The notes beneath the pieces were generated by a model. It did not search any database. It was not told the origin of the DNA and saw only the letters and a program-made list of their open reading frames with translations. The position numbers and the translations under genes are program-made. Below are positions 10,567-21,047 of a stretch of DNA of 64,000 nt, one piece after another; within the stretch, counting starts at the first letter, position 1, and the number at the start of each line of letters is the position of its first letter. The DNA is from Lytechinus variegatus (lineage: Eukaryota; Echinodermata; Echinoidea; Temnopleuroida; Toxopneustidae). The DNA is taken from the NCBI RefSeq assembly GCF_018143015.1, contig NC_054746.1:40054687-40118686 (forward strand), read 5' to 3'.

Positions 10567-13500
10567 TTAGTCTGTCTTCTCGTCATGTGTAGCTTCTTGT
10601 TTCGTGAATAAGACCACATATCTGAAAATATAATTAACGATAATGCACGATGTTAACATCTGAACAAGATCCTTCAAATCATTTCATATTGAATAGTTAT
10701 CATGATTATTGTTACGTGTTCGGATTAAAAAAATATTTAATCAATGATACATATATCTTTACTAAGGTTTTAAAATATACTTACGCATTTCCTGTTAGAA
10801 TGACTGCATGTGCTGCTGCTATACAGAGAAAGACAAAACCTGGTGAATAATGCACTGTGTAGGAATATATACTATTGAGAATGAATCCTGCTATGGGTAC
10901 AGTGATTGTGTTGAGGAAGGTACCTAGAGATGTGAACGCACCTGTAGAATTATACGGAAAGGTAGGGAAGGGGGAAAGAGTTGTGTTAGGGAGGCAACTT
11001 AATAAACGAGCACATCAAGCCAAACTACAAATTGCACAAGGGTTCAGTAGCGTACTCAAGGGGGGGGTACGCACTACCTTCCTGGCCCCATCTTTCAGAC
11101 AAGACAAGTATGAGATTTAGGAAGGAGGGAGAAACAGAAGGAGCGAGAGGGAGAGATATATATAGAGAGGGAGATTTATTCATTATCATTTGATTTCTTT
11201 TATTATTATTTTTTTTTGGGGGGTGGGGGTATACAGCGTCTTTTATCACTGCTTATAGCACTGATGGGTTCTCCATAATGTTTAGGATACATTCTAGTTA
11301 CCTTTATGTTCCGGGCTGACGAGTTTGGATGTTATAGAACCAGCTGCTGATTGTCCAGGTGTAGCAAACATGACAAGAGCTGTAGCTGTAATCATAAAAA
11401 TTGATATAACATTTTTTTTTATTGCTGCTAATTATAACTTGTTAATTGTATTTAAGACACTAAACGCAGAAAGTGATGATGACCATCATGATACTAGTCA
11501 TTACCACAATAATATCTTTATGTGACCGGGGTTAATATTAAACCATGATAATCAATGCTTTAATAGAAATTATCTAGGGGATACATTCCAGATTTTCCAG
11601 CTTTCCTATGCTGATAAAATAATAACTGTCACAAATTTAGCTACAAACAATTACCCCCATCCTTTCACAGATTCTTGGTACTTACTCATCATCAACATCG
11701 TGGTGGTTGTTGCCGACGCGACGATGATGTTTATGGCAACCCCAGCAGACGATGCCATCAAGAGCAAGATGAAATCATTCCTGATAGACTTGGCGCCCAT
11801 CACTTTAAAGAATAGAATGGTTCCTACGGCTTGCCCTACTATGCCTAGTGCATTCTTAGCTGCGGTAAAGATGGAGTACATAGATGGAGACCAGGTGAAG
11901 GGTGACTTCTTCGTATACAGCATCAACAAATTACCTTCGGCTGGATTGGAAAGAAAAAAAAATCAATTTGTCATATTGAGGGATTCATTGTAGAGCCAAT
12001 TACAAACACATCCTCATATCCGCCTACCTATCTAATCGCTAGCAAAAGAATCCATAAGTAAAGTTCATCAACCAGCAGTGGCGTAACTACGGGGGGCATG
12101 GGGGGGCACGTGCCCCCCCCAATCGGCTGGCCCCCCAAAAAAAAAAAACGGGGAAAAGGATAAAAAGAGGGAAAAAGGAAGAGAAACGTAGTGGGGGAAA
12201 GAAGAAATTGTTGTTTATCATAGTGTTATATTATGTTATATAACATAAGAAGCATTTTTCACAACTTTATGAAACATTATTTGCTTAATTGTGTCTTCAT
12301 TGTTCCTGGTGCTCGCATAGACTTTTTAACGAAACATATAAAACTGCTGTACTAAAGCCTCCCGTTTTCAAATCAATATACAACAAAATAATATATTTCC
12401 TCGCAATTAGAGTTATTATTGTTTTATGTAGTGATATATTCTTCTTTTTCATGACTACTGAAAGTTATTGCCCTATTTTAAGGTCTTAATATAAAACATT
12501 TCCTGTCCGTGCTAACGTTAACATTAGTGGACTGGTGAGATTTCTGCTCTTCATGAACTCCTAAAATCAGTCCTTAAAATGTCAATTTTTCTGATCTGAA
12601 TATCAAAAATTTTTAGCTCGCGCTTCGCGCTCGCATCATTTGGTTAGTGAAATACGTGGGGTCTTAGTGAATTCTTACAAACAAGCCTGGGAACGCCCTC
12701 TTCATGTCTGAATTTCCTAGATTTTCAGCTCGCGCTCGCAGTATTTCATTAGTGAGATGCGTATGATAATCATGATTACAATGACTTCAAAAAGTGTTCC
12801 ATGTGTTTAGATGTAATTCTAACAAAATCAGCAAGCGCTTGGCACTCGCATTAGATGACTATGGTGAGATATGTATACTCTGACTTAATGGATTCGTAAC
12901 TATAGTCCTTAAAATATCCATGTTTTGGGGTCAATATATACAAAAATTTCAGCTCGCTTCGCGCTCGCATTATTTAATCAGTGAGATACATATTCGTTTG
13001 ATGGCACTGCATGTCCTTAAAATATCTCTATTAGGTCAGTATACCTGACAACTGAGCGCGCTTCGCGCGCTCCCTAAGTGACCCGAAATTTTTGCTGGTG
13101 CCCCCCAATGCCGTGACCCACGGTACGCCACTGTCAACCAGCATGACCAGTTAGTAGGGATATTTTGTCATCAAAGTATGGGTGCTTTGCCGTGCATATG
13201 GGTACCCGAGTGAATAAGATGGACCACTACTTCAAACACTTATGTGATTACATTAACACGGCTCATTTTTCCATTCAAAATTAATAACCATAATGTCCAC
13301 GAATTTGAAGTTGGGATGATGGTCTATAACTTGCAAGAGTATTAAGTGCGCGTGCAGCCAAAATTCATTAAAATCCCCATTCCAAGAAAGCACGAGCGCT
13401 GAATAACCCCTGGAAGGCCATCTAACATGCTTGATAGTTCAATTATTTCCAATGATCTTTGAGGCCTATGCGATTACGGACCGATCTTCCAGCGATCTTC

Positions 13501-14930
13501 AAAACAGTCTTTCAGGAAATTGGTCTTTCGGTGGTCTTTCAGAGATTTATGGATGAACTTAAACTTTTCCCACGATCCCTCGAAAATCTATTGTTTTGCT
13601 GAAATCCCTGAAAAATGCTGAGACATTCTGGAAAGAACATAATTGGAAGACCATAGAAAGACCATCGAAATATCATTTGTCGCTCGAAAGATCTCTGAAA
13701 GAACGCCAGTCTGAATTCAACCGGACAAGACAAGTATCAGTCTTTCAGAATTCTCGGAGGGGGGGGGGTCTTGGTCATTTTAAGAGATCTTTATTGACCT
13801 TTCAAATATCTCTGACAGTGTGCCACATGATCACTTAACGGTCTTATTGGTCTCACAGTAAAATGTCCGCTGCCTTCGAGGTCCAAATTTGAAAAACTAG
13901 GAAAGTTGTTTTTTAGTCTTTCAGTAGTGTTTCAGGGGTTTCCAGAGTCATTCAACATAGACTACAAGTCGATTTTGGAAACTGCTAAAGTTCAAGGCCA
14001 ATGGTTTGTCTTTCATTGGTCTATATCCATTCTGTGGAATGGGTCTTAAACCACAATTTTTATGGGTTCATGTCATTTTGGTGTAAGAAAACAAACAAAC
14101 TTACCAACCATGATCGCAAAACCAACCATGCCTTGTAGAACTATCATTCCCAACTGAATCCTGACGAAGCCATCTTTCTCTGACGTGAATACTTTTACAC
14201 CAGCGGTCAGGTTTTCCCATATGGCGGCACCGATGCCCTGTGACTGATCTTCCTGATGGGGTGTGGTATCCTTGGACTTGTCAGTGGTTGGTTTAGACTC
14301 CTTAAGGTGGAAGGTAACCAGGTAGAGCACTACTAACATTAAGATAAAGTCTATGAAATAGGCCGCTGACACCCCGAGTTGTTGGGTAAGGATACCAGAG
14401 GAGATAAGCCCTACGATGACACCTAACCCCATGAACGGTAAAGTTTTACTCAGTGTCTCAGTCCGTTGTTCTTCAGGGGTGATGTCCGTGATATAGTTAG
14501 TGACTGTGCTCATGAAGGTACCTATTCCACCACTGATACCTAAAGCAACAGAACTGGCCATTATGAAGACTATGGACGTCGTATGTATCATTGAACCTAG
14601 TAGCAGGATCACAAGCAGAAGTGTCACGCCCATTATTGGAAGGAGCATGATCCGTTTTCGTCCAACCTTGTCACTTTGCGCCCCTAGAATAAGGGACGCC
14701 ACTGCTCCAGGAATATCACAGAAGACAGATTGGTATGTCATGATGGTAGAGGCTTGGCCCTGTACAGCGTGTTCAGCGTCCGTGTGATTGCCAAGATCGG
14801 AGCAAACATAATCTGAATAGCCCAAGCGATGACAAGCCATGTCAAAGATTAGATGCTGGGTGATGGGCCATTGCATGGCCAGACCACCCATGAAAATGAA
14901 AAGGACAACTCGTAAAACAACCCCGGACAT
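10567..14930 (-). CDS. SLC46-like major facilitator transporter (complete)
   Basis: Five coding exons on the minus strand: 14930-14105, 11940-11686, 11385-11302, 10941-10785 and 10621-10567, all with GT-AG junctions and matching phases. They give 458 residues, close to the length of human SLC46A1 (about 459). The protein is strongly hydrophobic. Residues 86-93 read SDKVGRKR, the loop between transmembrane segments 2 and 3 that marks major facilitator proteins, and NHT at 48-50 is a possible glycosylation site in the first outer loop. SLC46 members carry folates or other small organic solutes across plasma or lysosomal membranes; the substrate here cannot be read. Start: the ATG at 14930 opens the first transmembrane segment, and a CAG acceptor lies just upstream, so a 5' noncoding exon is likely. 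Intron 1 is 2.2 kb and holds the element at 12076-13133. A broken duplicate lies downstream. Intron 2 of the subfamily was not compared, so assignment to SLC46A1, A2 or A3 is open. Confidence 0.9.
12076..13133 (+). mobile_element. hAT-type element of the CAGTGGCGTAAC family, copy 1
   Basis: The left end is CAGTGGCGTAACTACGG; the right end reverse-complemented is CAGTGGCGTACCGTGG. A perfect 8-bp duplication TCAACCAG lies at 12068-12075 and 13134-13141. The interior has poly-G/C at the left, then five GC-rich CTCGCGCTTCGCGCTCGC-like motifs (near 12617, 12728, 12832, 12951 and 13056) every 105-120 bp in AT-rich sequence. It inserted into intron 1 of the SLC46-like gene. No transposase. Strand is set arbitrarily by the motif orientation. 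Confidence 0.9.
13480..14050. repeat. self-complementary GGTCTTTC/GAAAGACC repeat region
   Basis: Short words GGTCTTTC, GTCTTTCAG and their complements GAAAGACC, CTGAAAG recur on both strands at irregular spacing. A nine-G run lies at about 13760. The inverted blocks around 13500-13560 and 13640-13710 could fold on each other. It lies in SLC46 intron 1 just downstream of exon 1 (low side) and may be an old, internally repeated element. Ends not fixed. Confidence 0.45.
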
Positions 14931-15748
14931 CGTATAGCTTCCAATGACTGGCGATTAAATCTTCAGATGCTGTGGGTTAAAATATGAAAATTAAAGAAAC
15001 AAAAAATGTTTTAGGTCAAAAGGCAATAATAATGCGATAAGATACCTGACCCTATAGCTATTTGGATTTAATACGTTTCACATTTAAAAACCCACCAACG
15101 ATATGAAATGAGTTAAATACCATGAGCAGGGGCATCTCTAGGAAAATTTGATCGGGAAGGGGGGGGGGTGGGGTGGCTATAGTGATGACTCAAAGTGTCG
15201 ACATACTTTTCGATGGTACCGAAAGTACATCCATTACATTTTAAGTCTCATATCCCATTCTTATTTGCATCCAAGTTGAATCATTACTACTGCGATAGAA
15301 TACATTTGGTCATTTTATATTATTTATATGTCTTATTCATGAGTCAGCAAAGTGATCAAGCGAAAACCCGCATTATAATGATGATAATGATGCTATGAAA
15401 AAAGTGGGATTTTTAAGAAAAAAAAAATCAAACGACATGGAGGACCTCAGTATTTGGTCACTGCAACTTGTCTATAAACTTTGATTCTGTTTTCGGCTCC
15501 TGACTTTTAAAATAGGCCTAACTACTGGATGACTGGAAATTATTTTATTTGGATTTTACGACAAAGTAAAGCCAGTAAAGAAAATTATTCTCCTACACTG
15601 TTACCCCCCCCCCCCCGATTTTACAGAAAAAAAGATTTTGCAGAAAGCAATAACAGAATTATTCTTTAAATTCATAAAACAGGAATTTTCCTGCAATTTA
15701 TCAGAACAGGTCTGCTTAAAGAGGGGAACAGGCTGTTATATTTAAAGG

Positions 15749-17423
15749 CACTGGCGTAAATCCCGGGGGGGGGATGGCCTGTACAATCATCCCCCCACTT
15801 TTTACGAAAGAAATGAGAAAAAAAATCAAAGAGATAATTGTTTTATTGGTGAAAATTCTTCATGAAATACCGCTTAACAAATAAAACAATATTATTGAAT
15901 CATACAATGCAAATAAAGAGCCAGTTCACCATTTCCAAACGAAATACTTATGTCCTTATTATAACATTGAAGGGAAACCCCATTCATCAATGTTGGGGTC
16001 TTTGGGAAGGGATTAAAATGGAATGTCATTTTTTTTTCATGTAATCTCTAATAAAACCATTAAACCATCATGGGGTAAAAAAGACAACAATATTGGAGGG
16101 GTATTTGCAATATGGACATACAGTGGCGTAACTACGGGGGGTGGGAGCACGTTCCCCCCCCCCCCAATCGTCTGACACACAAAAAAAAACGGGGAAAAGG
16201 AGAAAAGAGGGAGAAAGGAAGAGAAACGTAGTGGGAAAAAAGAAAATATTATTCATTATAATGTTATATTATATTATAATTATGTTATGTTGCATTACAT
16301 AAGAAACATTTTTATCATAACTTCATGAAACATAATTTGCCCAGGGCCTACGTCTTCATTGTTCCTGGTGCTCGCATTTTCTGTTTACGAGATATATAAT
16401 CCCGTTGTACTAAAACATCCCGTTTTCAAGTCAATATAAACCAAATATATTTCATATATTTCCTAGCACTTGAGTTATCATTGTTTTATGTAGTGACATA
16501 CGCTTCTTTTTCATGACTCAAAAAGTGATTGCCCCATGTGAAGATCTTCGTACATGTGAAACATTTCCTGTCCGTGATTACGTTCGCATTAATGGATTGT
16601 TGAGATATGTCTGCTCTTCATGAATTCCTAAAATCAGTCCTCAAAATGTCCCTTCTTCTAATCTGAATATAAAAAATTTCAGCTCGCGTTTCGCGCTCGC
16701 ATCATTTTGTTAATGAAATACGTATGGTCCTAGTTAATTCCTACAAAGAAACCTTAGAATGCTCCACTTCTGGTCTGAATTATCTAAATTTTCAGCTCGC
16801 GCTTCGCGCTCGCAATATTTGATTAATGAGATGGTATGATAATCATGATTGCAATGACTACAAAAAGTGTTTCATGTGTTCAGATGTAATTCTAATAACA
16901 TCAGCAAGCGCTTGGCACTCGCATTAGATGACTATGGTGAGATATGCATACTCTTAATGGATTCCTAAATTATATTCCTTAAAATATCGCTGTTTGGGGT
17001 AAAAATATACGAAAACTTCAGCTCGCGCTTCGCGCTCGCATTGTTTCTGTTTCTGTTTAGCGAGACAGGTACCTATCATGATTACACAAATTTGATTATA
17101 TTGTCCCTTTTCAGGTGTAAATATATAAAAAAATCAGCTCGCGCTTCGCGCTCGCATTATATGATCAGTGAGATGCATATCCCTTTAATGACATTGTCCT
17201 TAAAATGTCTCTATTAGGTCAGTATACCTGGCAACTGAGCGCGCTCACTCATGCAGTGATTTAAAAATTTTGTTGGCCCCCCCCCATGCCGTGACCCACG
17301 TCGACGGTACGCCACTGTGGACATATCAATGACAATTCCTTGCATATCTAAAAGCATGATTGCAAAAAAAATGCCAAAGTATTTCAGTCATCCCCCACCC
17401 ATCAACACGGATTTACGCCAGTG
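15749..17423. mobile_element. hAT-type element, third level of nest (CACTGGCGTAAATCC ends)
   Basis: CACTGGCGTAAATCC at the left is exactly complemented by GGATTTACGCCAGTG at the right. The 8-bp duplication TTTAAAGG lies at 15741-15748 and 17424-17431. Poly-G and poly-C tracts lie inside the left end. It contains the complete element at 16121-17317. No transposase. Confidence 0.85.
16121..17317 (+). mobile_element. hAT-type element of the CAGTGGCGTAAC family, copy 2
   Basis: Ends as in copy 1 (CAGTGGCGTAACTACGG left; right end ...GGTACGCCACTG). The perfect 8-bp duplication TGGACATA lies at 16113-16120 and 17318-17325. It carries six GC-rich motifs near 16680, 16795, 16901, 17019, 17136 and 17237. 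It is the innermost, hence youngest, level of the nest. Confidence 0.9.
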
Positions 17424-18204
17424 TTTAAAGGTCAAGTCCACCTCAGAAAAATGTTGATTTGAATCAATGGAGAAAAATCAGACAAGCACAATGCTGAAAA
17501 TTTCATCAAAATCGGATGTATAATAAGAAAGTTATGACATTTTAAAGTTTCGCTTATTTTTAACAAATATGAACGAGCCAGTTACATCCAAATGAGAGAG
17601 TTGTGACGATTAGGACCTCCTTGCCTGAAGCAAAAAATGTTAAAATAATGGAATTCCACGTGTTCAGGGAGTAATGAAACTTCATTTCACATGACAATGA
17701 CGAGAAAATAACAATATTTCATATTTCATATAATAAAATACAAAAGAAATAGTGAATGATGTCATCATTAACTAATTTGCATACCGACCGAGATGTGCAT
17801 ATAACTGTTTTGTGAAATGAAGCGAAACTTGAAAATGCCATAACTTTTTTATTTTACATCTGATTTTGATGAAATTTTCAGTGTTATGCTTGTTGAACTT
17901 TTCTCTTTTTATTCAAATCAAGTTTTTGTTTGGGTGGACTTGTCCTTTAAGGAAATTTGTAAGATTCCATACACCAAGTTTTCCTGTAAGATGACGCACT
18001 CTGGTAAGATTATTGGTGTTTTCGAGACTCTGCTGCAGGAACTTTTTTTATTTTTAGGATAAATTTTCTAACAGTGTAATCACATGAATAAAAGAAGAAC
18101 TTTTATTCTGTCATCTTATTCACAGACAATATAGACCAGGACAACTAAAAGCATTAAGTATAGATAAGCTCGATCATTTTGCTCACTGGATATGTCTTCT
18201 TTAC

Positions 18205-18345
18205 CAGGGGCCACCAGTTTTCAAAGTGGGGGGGGGGGGGCTGACCATGCAAAAAATCACAATCATATATATATGGTCATTTTTTTAAACGTTTTTGTAT
18301 ACTGTTTTGGAACAAAGTGGGAGGGGGTGTTTGGTGCTATAACCC
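18205..18345. repeat. partial MITE related to the 8267 and 55684 elements
   Basis: A G run, then CTGACCATGCAAAAAATCAC and a TATGGTCATTTTT block, correspond in inverted orientation to the interior of the element at 55684-55810. A CAGGGGCCACC end is visible at about 18208; the other end is uncertain. Confidence 0.5.
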
Positions 18346-18743
18346 ATGCCCCCAAGACATGCACCAAAACCTCTTATTTGTATCCTTTGGGTAAATTATT
18401 TTGGCATTGTTGTTATATAATCTAAATTATTGGTAATTAGGACTTAATTCTCATCGCATTCCTTTATGCTCCAAAACAAATTTGTATACAGTATCATGAC
18501 TTTTGAATGCCACTGCATTCATAAGACACATTGACCCACCCCTTCAATATATTCAGATGTTTATCTATATCTCTTCCGTCTCTCTCTCGACCCCCCCCCC
18601 CCCGCCCCTCTCACTCTCTCGATAGCTGCAAGAGCTACTACTACACCAGCTATAAGCAGGCTTCCTGTACCGGCCTTGGAGAGGACTGGTAGACTGGATT
18701 GATGAACTGTAGGTGTTTAGAAGAATGTGGAGATAATACTTAC

Positions 18744-18860
18744 CAATCTGCGGGCCAAGTCTTGTTACACGCCCGATGCAAGCCGGGTCGACAGTAATGG
18801 TAGCTATATCGGGATGACTGTACTGTGTATCAGGTTGTCAGTGATGCACTGAGCATATAA
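18744..18860 (-). promoter_or_regulatory. possible core promoter and 5' noncoding exon of the SLC46-like gene
   Basis: Read on the minus strand, a TTTATATGC block near 18855 is followed by about 110 moderately GC-rich bases and a strong donor (GATTG then GTAAGTATTATC) whose GT pairs with 18743-18742. This is the arrangement of a TATA-bearing promoter with a short noncoding first exon. The first acceptor in the right phase-free position is the CAG just upstream of the ATG at 14930. The link to that gene is inference. Transcript data would be decisive. Confidence 0.3.
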
Positions 18861-19541
18861 AGGATCCTGGAATTCGATATTCAACTTCACTTATATGTCA
18901 GATAGATGCAAAGCTCACACTCACTTGAACAGCAAGTAATGCAATATATATTCACGTGCAGACGAGACCGTTCGGTGAATACTGTAGTTTCTTCTGTTGA
19001 TTCAGTTCCCCGGTTCAGTTCAGAGCCGACCACACGATTTGTGTATATTATAGAGGTTGATCCAGGGGGCATAGTCCATTTCAGATCACAATTAGGCCTA
19101 TCCTTTGTGATATAATATTTCAAAGGATGTCAAAATATCACATATGATGTCGAAATATCACTGACTGGATCATACCAACGAGCTGCATTGCGAGACGGCG
19201 TTCATTGTATGATTCCCTTATATATACTAAAAAGCTTTTGAGAGGGTTTACCATGCATGCATGCACTTCAAATGTAATAATTAAGAAGAATAGGCCTACT
19301 CGATCGCCACGATAAGATTCGCTTCAGAAGAAGCTAAGAATATATTAATCGCAAACTGATCAAATAAATAATCTAACCACAAGATTGTCCATTCCGATCA
19401 ACGAACCGAAATTCAGATAAAGCATTTGATTAGAATATGTTTAAAGTATTGGATTGGGACTCAAATTCGCTCAAATTACATTACCCGTGTTATGTCATCT
19501 ACTCTTGAAAAGGCATTGGAAATTTTACAAATGAAAATCAT

Positions 19542-21047
19542 CAGTGGCGTAACTACGGGGGGCACGTGCCCCCCCCCCCCCAATCGGCTGGCCAAAAAAA
19601 AAAAAAACGGGGAAAAGGAGAAAAAGAGGGGAAAAGGAAAAGAAACGTAGTGGAGGAAAGAAGAAATTGTTGTTTATTGTAGTCTTATATTATTTATATT
19701 ATGTTATATAACCTAAGAAGCATTTTTTCATAACTTTATGAAACATTATTTGCTTAATTGGATCATTGTTGGTGCTCGCATAGATATATAATCCTGCTGT
19801 ACTAAAGCCTCCCGTTTTCAAATCAATATACAACAAAATAATATATTTCCTCGCCGAGAGTTATTATATTGTCTTAAGTAGTGATATATTCTTTTTCATG
19901 ACTACTGAAAGCTGTTGCCCTATTTAAAGGTCTTAAAATAAAACATTTCCTGTCCGTGCTAACGTTCGCATTAGTGGATTGGTGAGATTTCTGCTCTTCA
20001 TGAACTCCTAAAATCAGTCCTTAAAATGTCAATTTTTCTGATCTGAATATCAAAAAAATTCAGCTCGCGCTTCGCGCTCGCATCATTTGGTTAGTCACGG
20101 TGAAATACGTGGGGTCTTAGTGAATTCCTACAAACAACCCTTAGAATGCCCCTCTTCATGTCTGAATTTCCTACATTTTCAGCTCGCGCTTCGCGCTCGC
20201 AGTATTTCATTAGTGAGATGCGTATGATAATCATGATTACAATGACTTCAAAAAGTGCTCCATGTATTTAGATGTAATTCTAATAAAATCAGCAAGCGCT
20301 TGGCACTCGCATTAGATGACTATGGTGAGATATGTATACTCTGACTTAACGAATTCCTAACTATAGTCCTTAAAATATCCATGTTTAGGGTCAATATAAA
20401 CAAAAATTTCAGCTCGCGCTTCGCGCTCGCATCATTTGGTTAGTCAAATACGTAGGGTCTTAGAGAATTCCCACAAACAACCCGTAGAATGCCCCTCTTC
20501 AGGTCTATATTTCCTAAATTTTCAGCTCGCGCTTTTGTGCTTGCAGTATTTGATTAGTAAGATGCGTATGATAATCATGATTACATGACTACAAAAGGTG
20601 CTTCATGACTGTGTTTAGATGTAATTCTAACAAATCAGCAAAGGATGGCAACAGCATTAGATGACTATGGTGGATATTTATACTCTTAATGGATTCTAAA
20701 ATATAATCCTTAATATTTCCTTGTTTAGGGTCAGTATATACAAAAATTTTAGCTCGCGCTTCGCGCTCGCATTGTTTGTTTAGCGAGACAGTTAAGTATC
20801 ATGATTACAAAACAAGTTGCTTATAATGACCATTTTTAGCCCTCAATATAAAAAAATTTCAGCTCGCGCTTCGTGCTCGCATTATTTAATCAATGAGATA
20901 CATAGCCGTTTAATGGCACTGCATGCCTTAAAATATTTCTATTAGGTCAGAATACCTGACAACTGAGCGCGCTTCGCGCGCTCCCTACGTCACCCGAATG
21001 ATTTTTGCTGGTGCCCCCCCAATGCCATGACCCACGGTACGCCACTG
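19542..21047 (+). mobile_element. hAT-type element of the CAGTGGCGTAAC family, copy 3 (expanded)
   Basis: The ends are the same as copies 1 and 2, with the perfect 8-bp duplication AAAATCAT at 19534-19541 and 21048-21055. It is 1,506 bp, about 300-450 bp longer than the others, because an internal block of about 349 bp carrying three GC-rich motifs is repeated (about 20061-20409 and 20410-20750). The second block is more diverged, with some motifs worn (for example near 20525 and 20635). No transposase. Confidence 0.9.

Larger units (their letters stand above)
15742..17950. mobile_element. TTAA-flanked MITE, second level of nest
   Basis: The element with ends AGGTCAAGTCCACC (left arm from 17429) and GGTGGACTTGTCCT (right arm ending 17946) is flanked by TTAA at 17425-17428 and 17947-17950. 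Its arms are about 130 bp long, sharing TTTCATCAAAATC, AAGTTATGACATTT and TTTCGCTT in inverted form. TTAA duplication is typical of piggyBac and Kolobok groups (family knowledge). Its left tip was the target for the next element, so the original first bases lie at 15742-15748 and are repeated at 17425-17431. A decayed relative is at about 54885-55385. Confidence 0.7.
15594..18078. repeat. outermost element of a four-level nest (TACACTGTTA ends)
   Basis: TACACTGTTA at 15594-15603 is matched inverted by TAACAGTGTA at 18069-18078. Next to the ends are paired blocks of ATTTTACAG/CTGCAGGAA type. Everything between about 15741 and 17955 belongs to later insertions. Without them the element is roughly 270 bp. 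Confidence in the outer level is lower than for the three inner ones because only the outer 10 bp match cleanly. Confidence 0.55.

Noticed and set aside
12600-20990. Regularly interspaced GC-rich repeats, superficially like a CRISPR array
   Set aside because: Spacers are 80-100 bp, homologous between copies, inside TIR elements with 8-bp duplications, in an intron-rich eukaryotic sequence with no cas genes.
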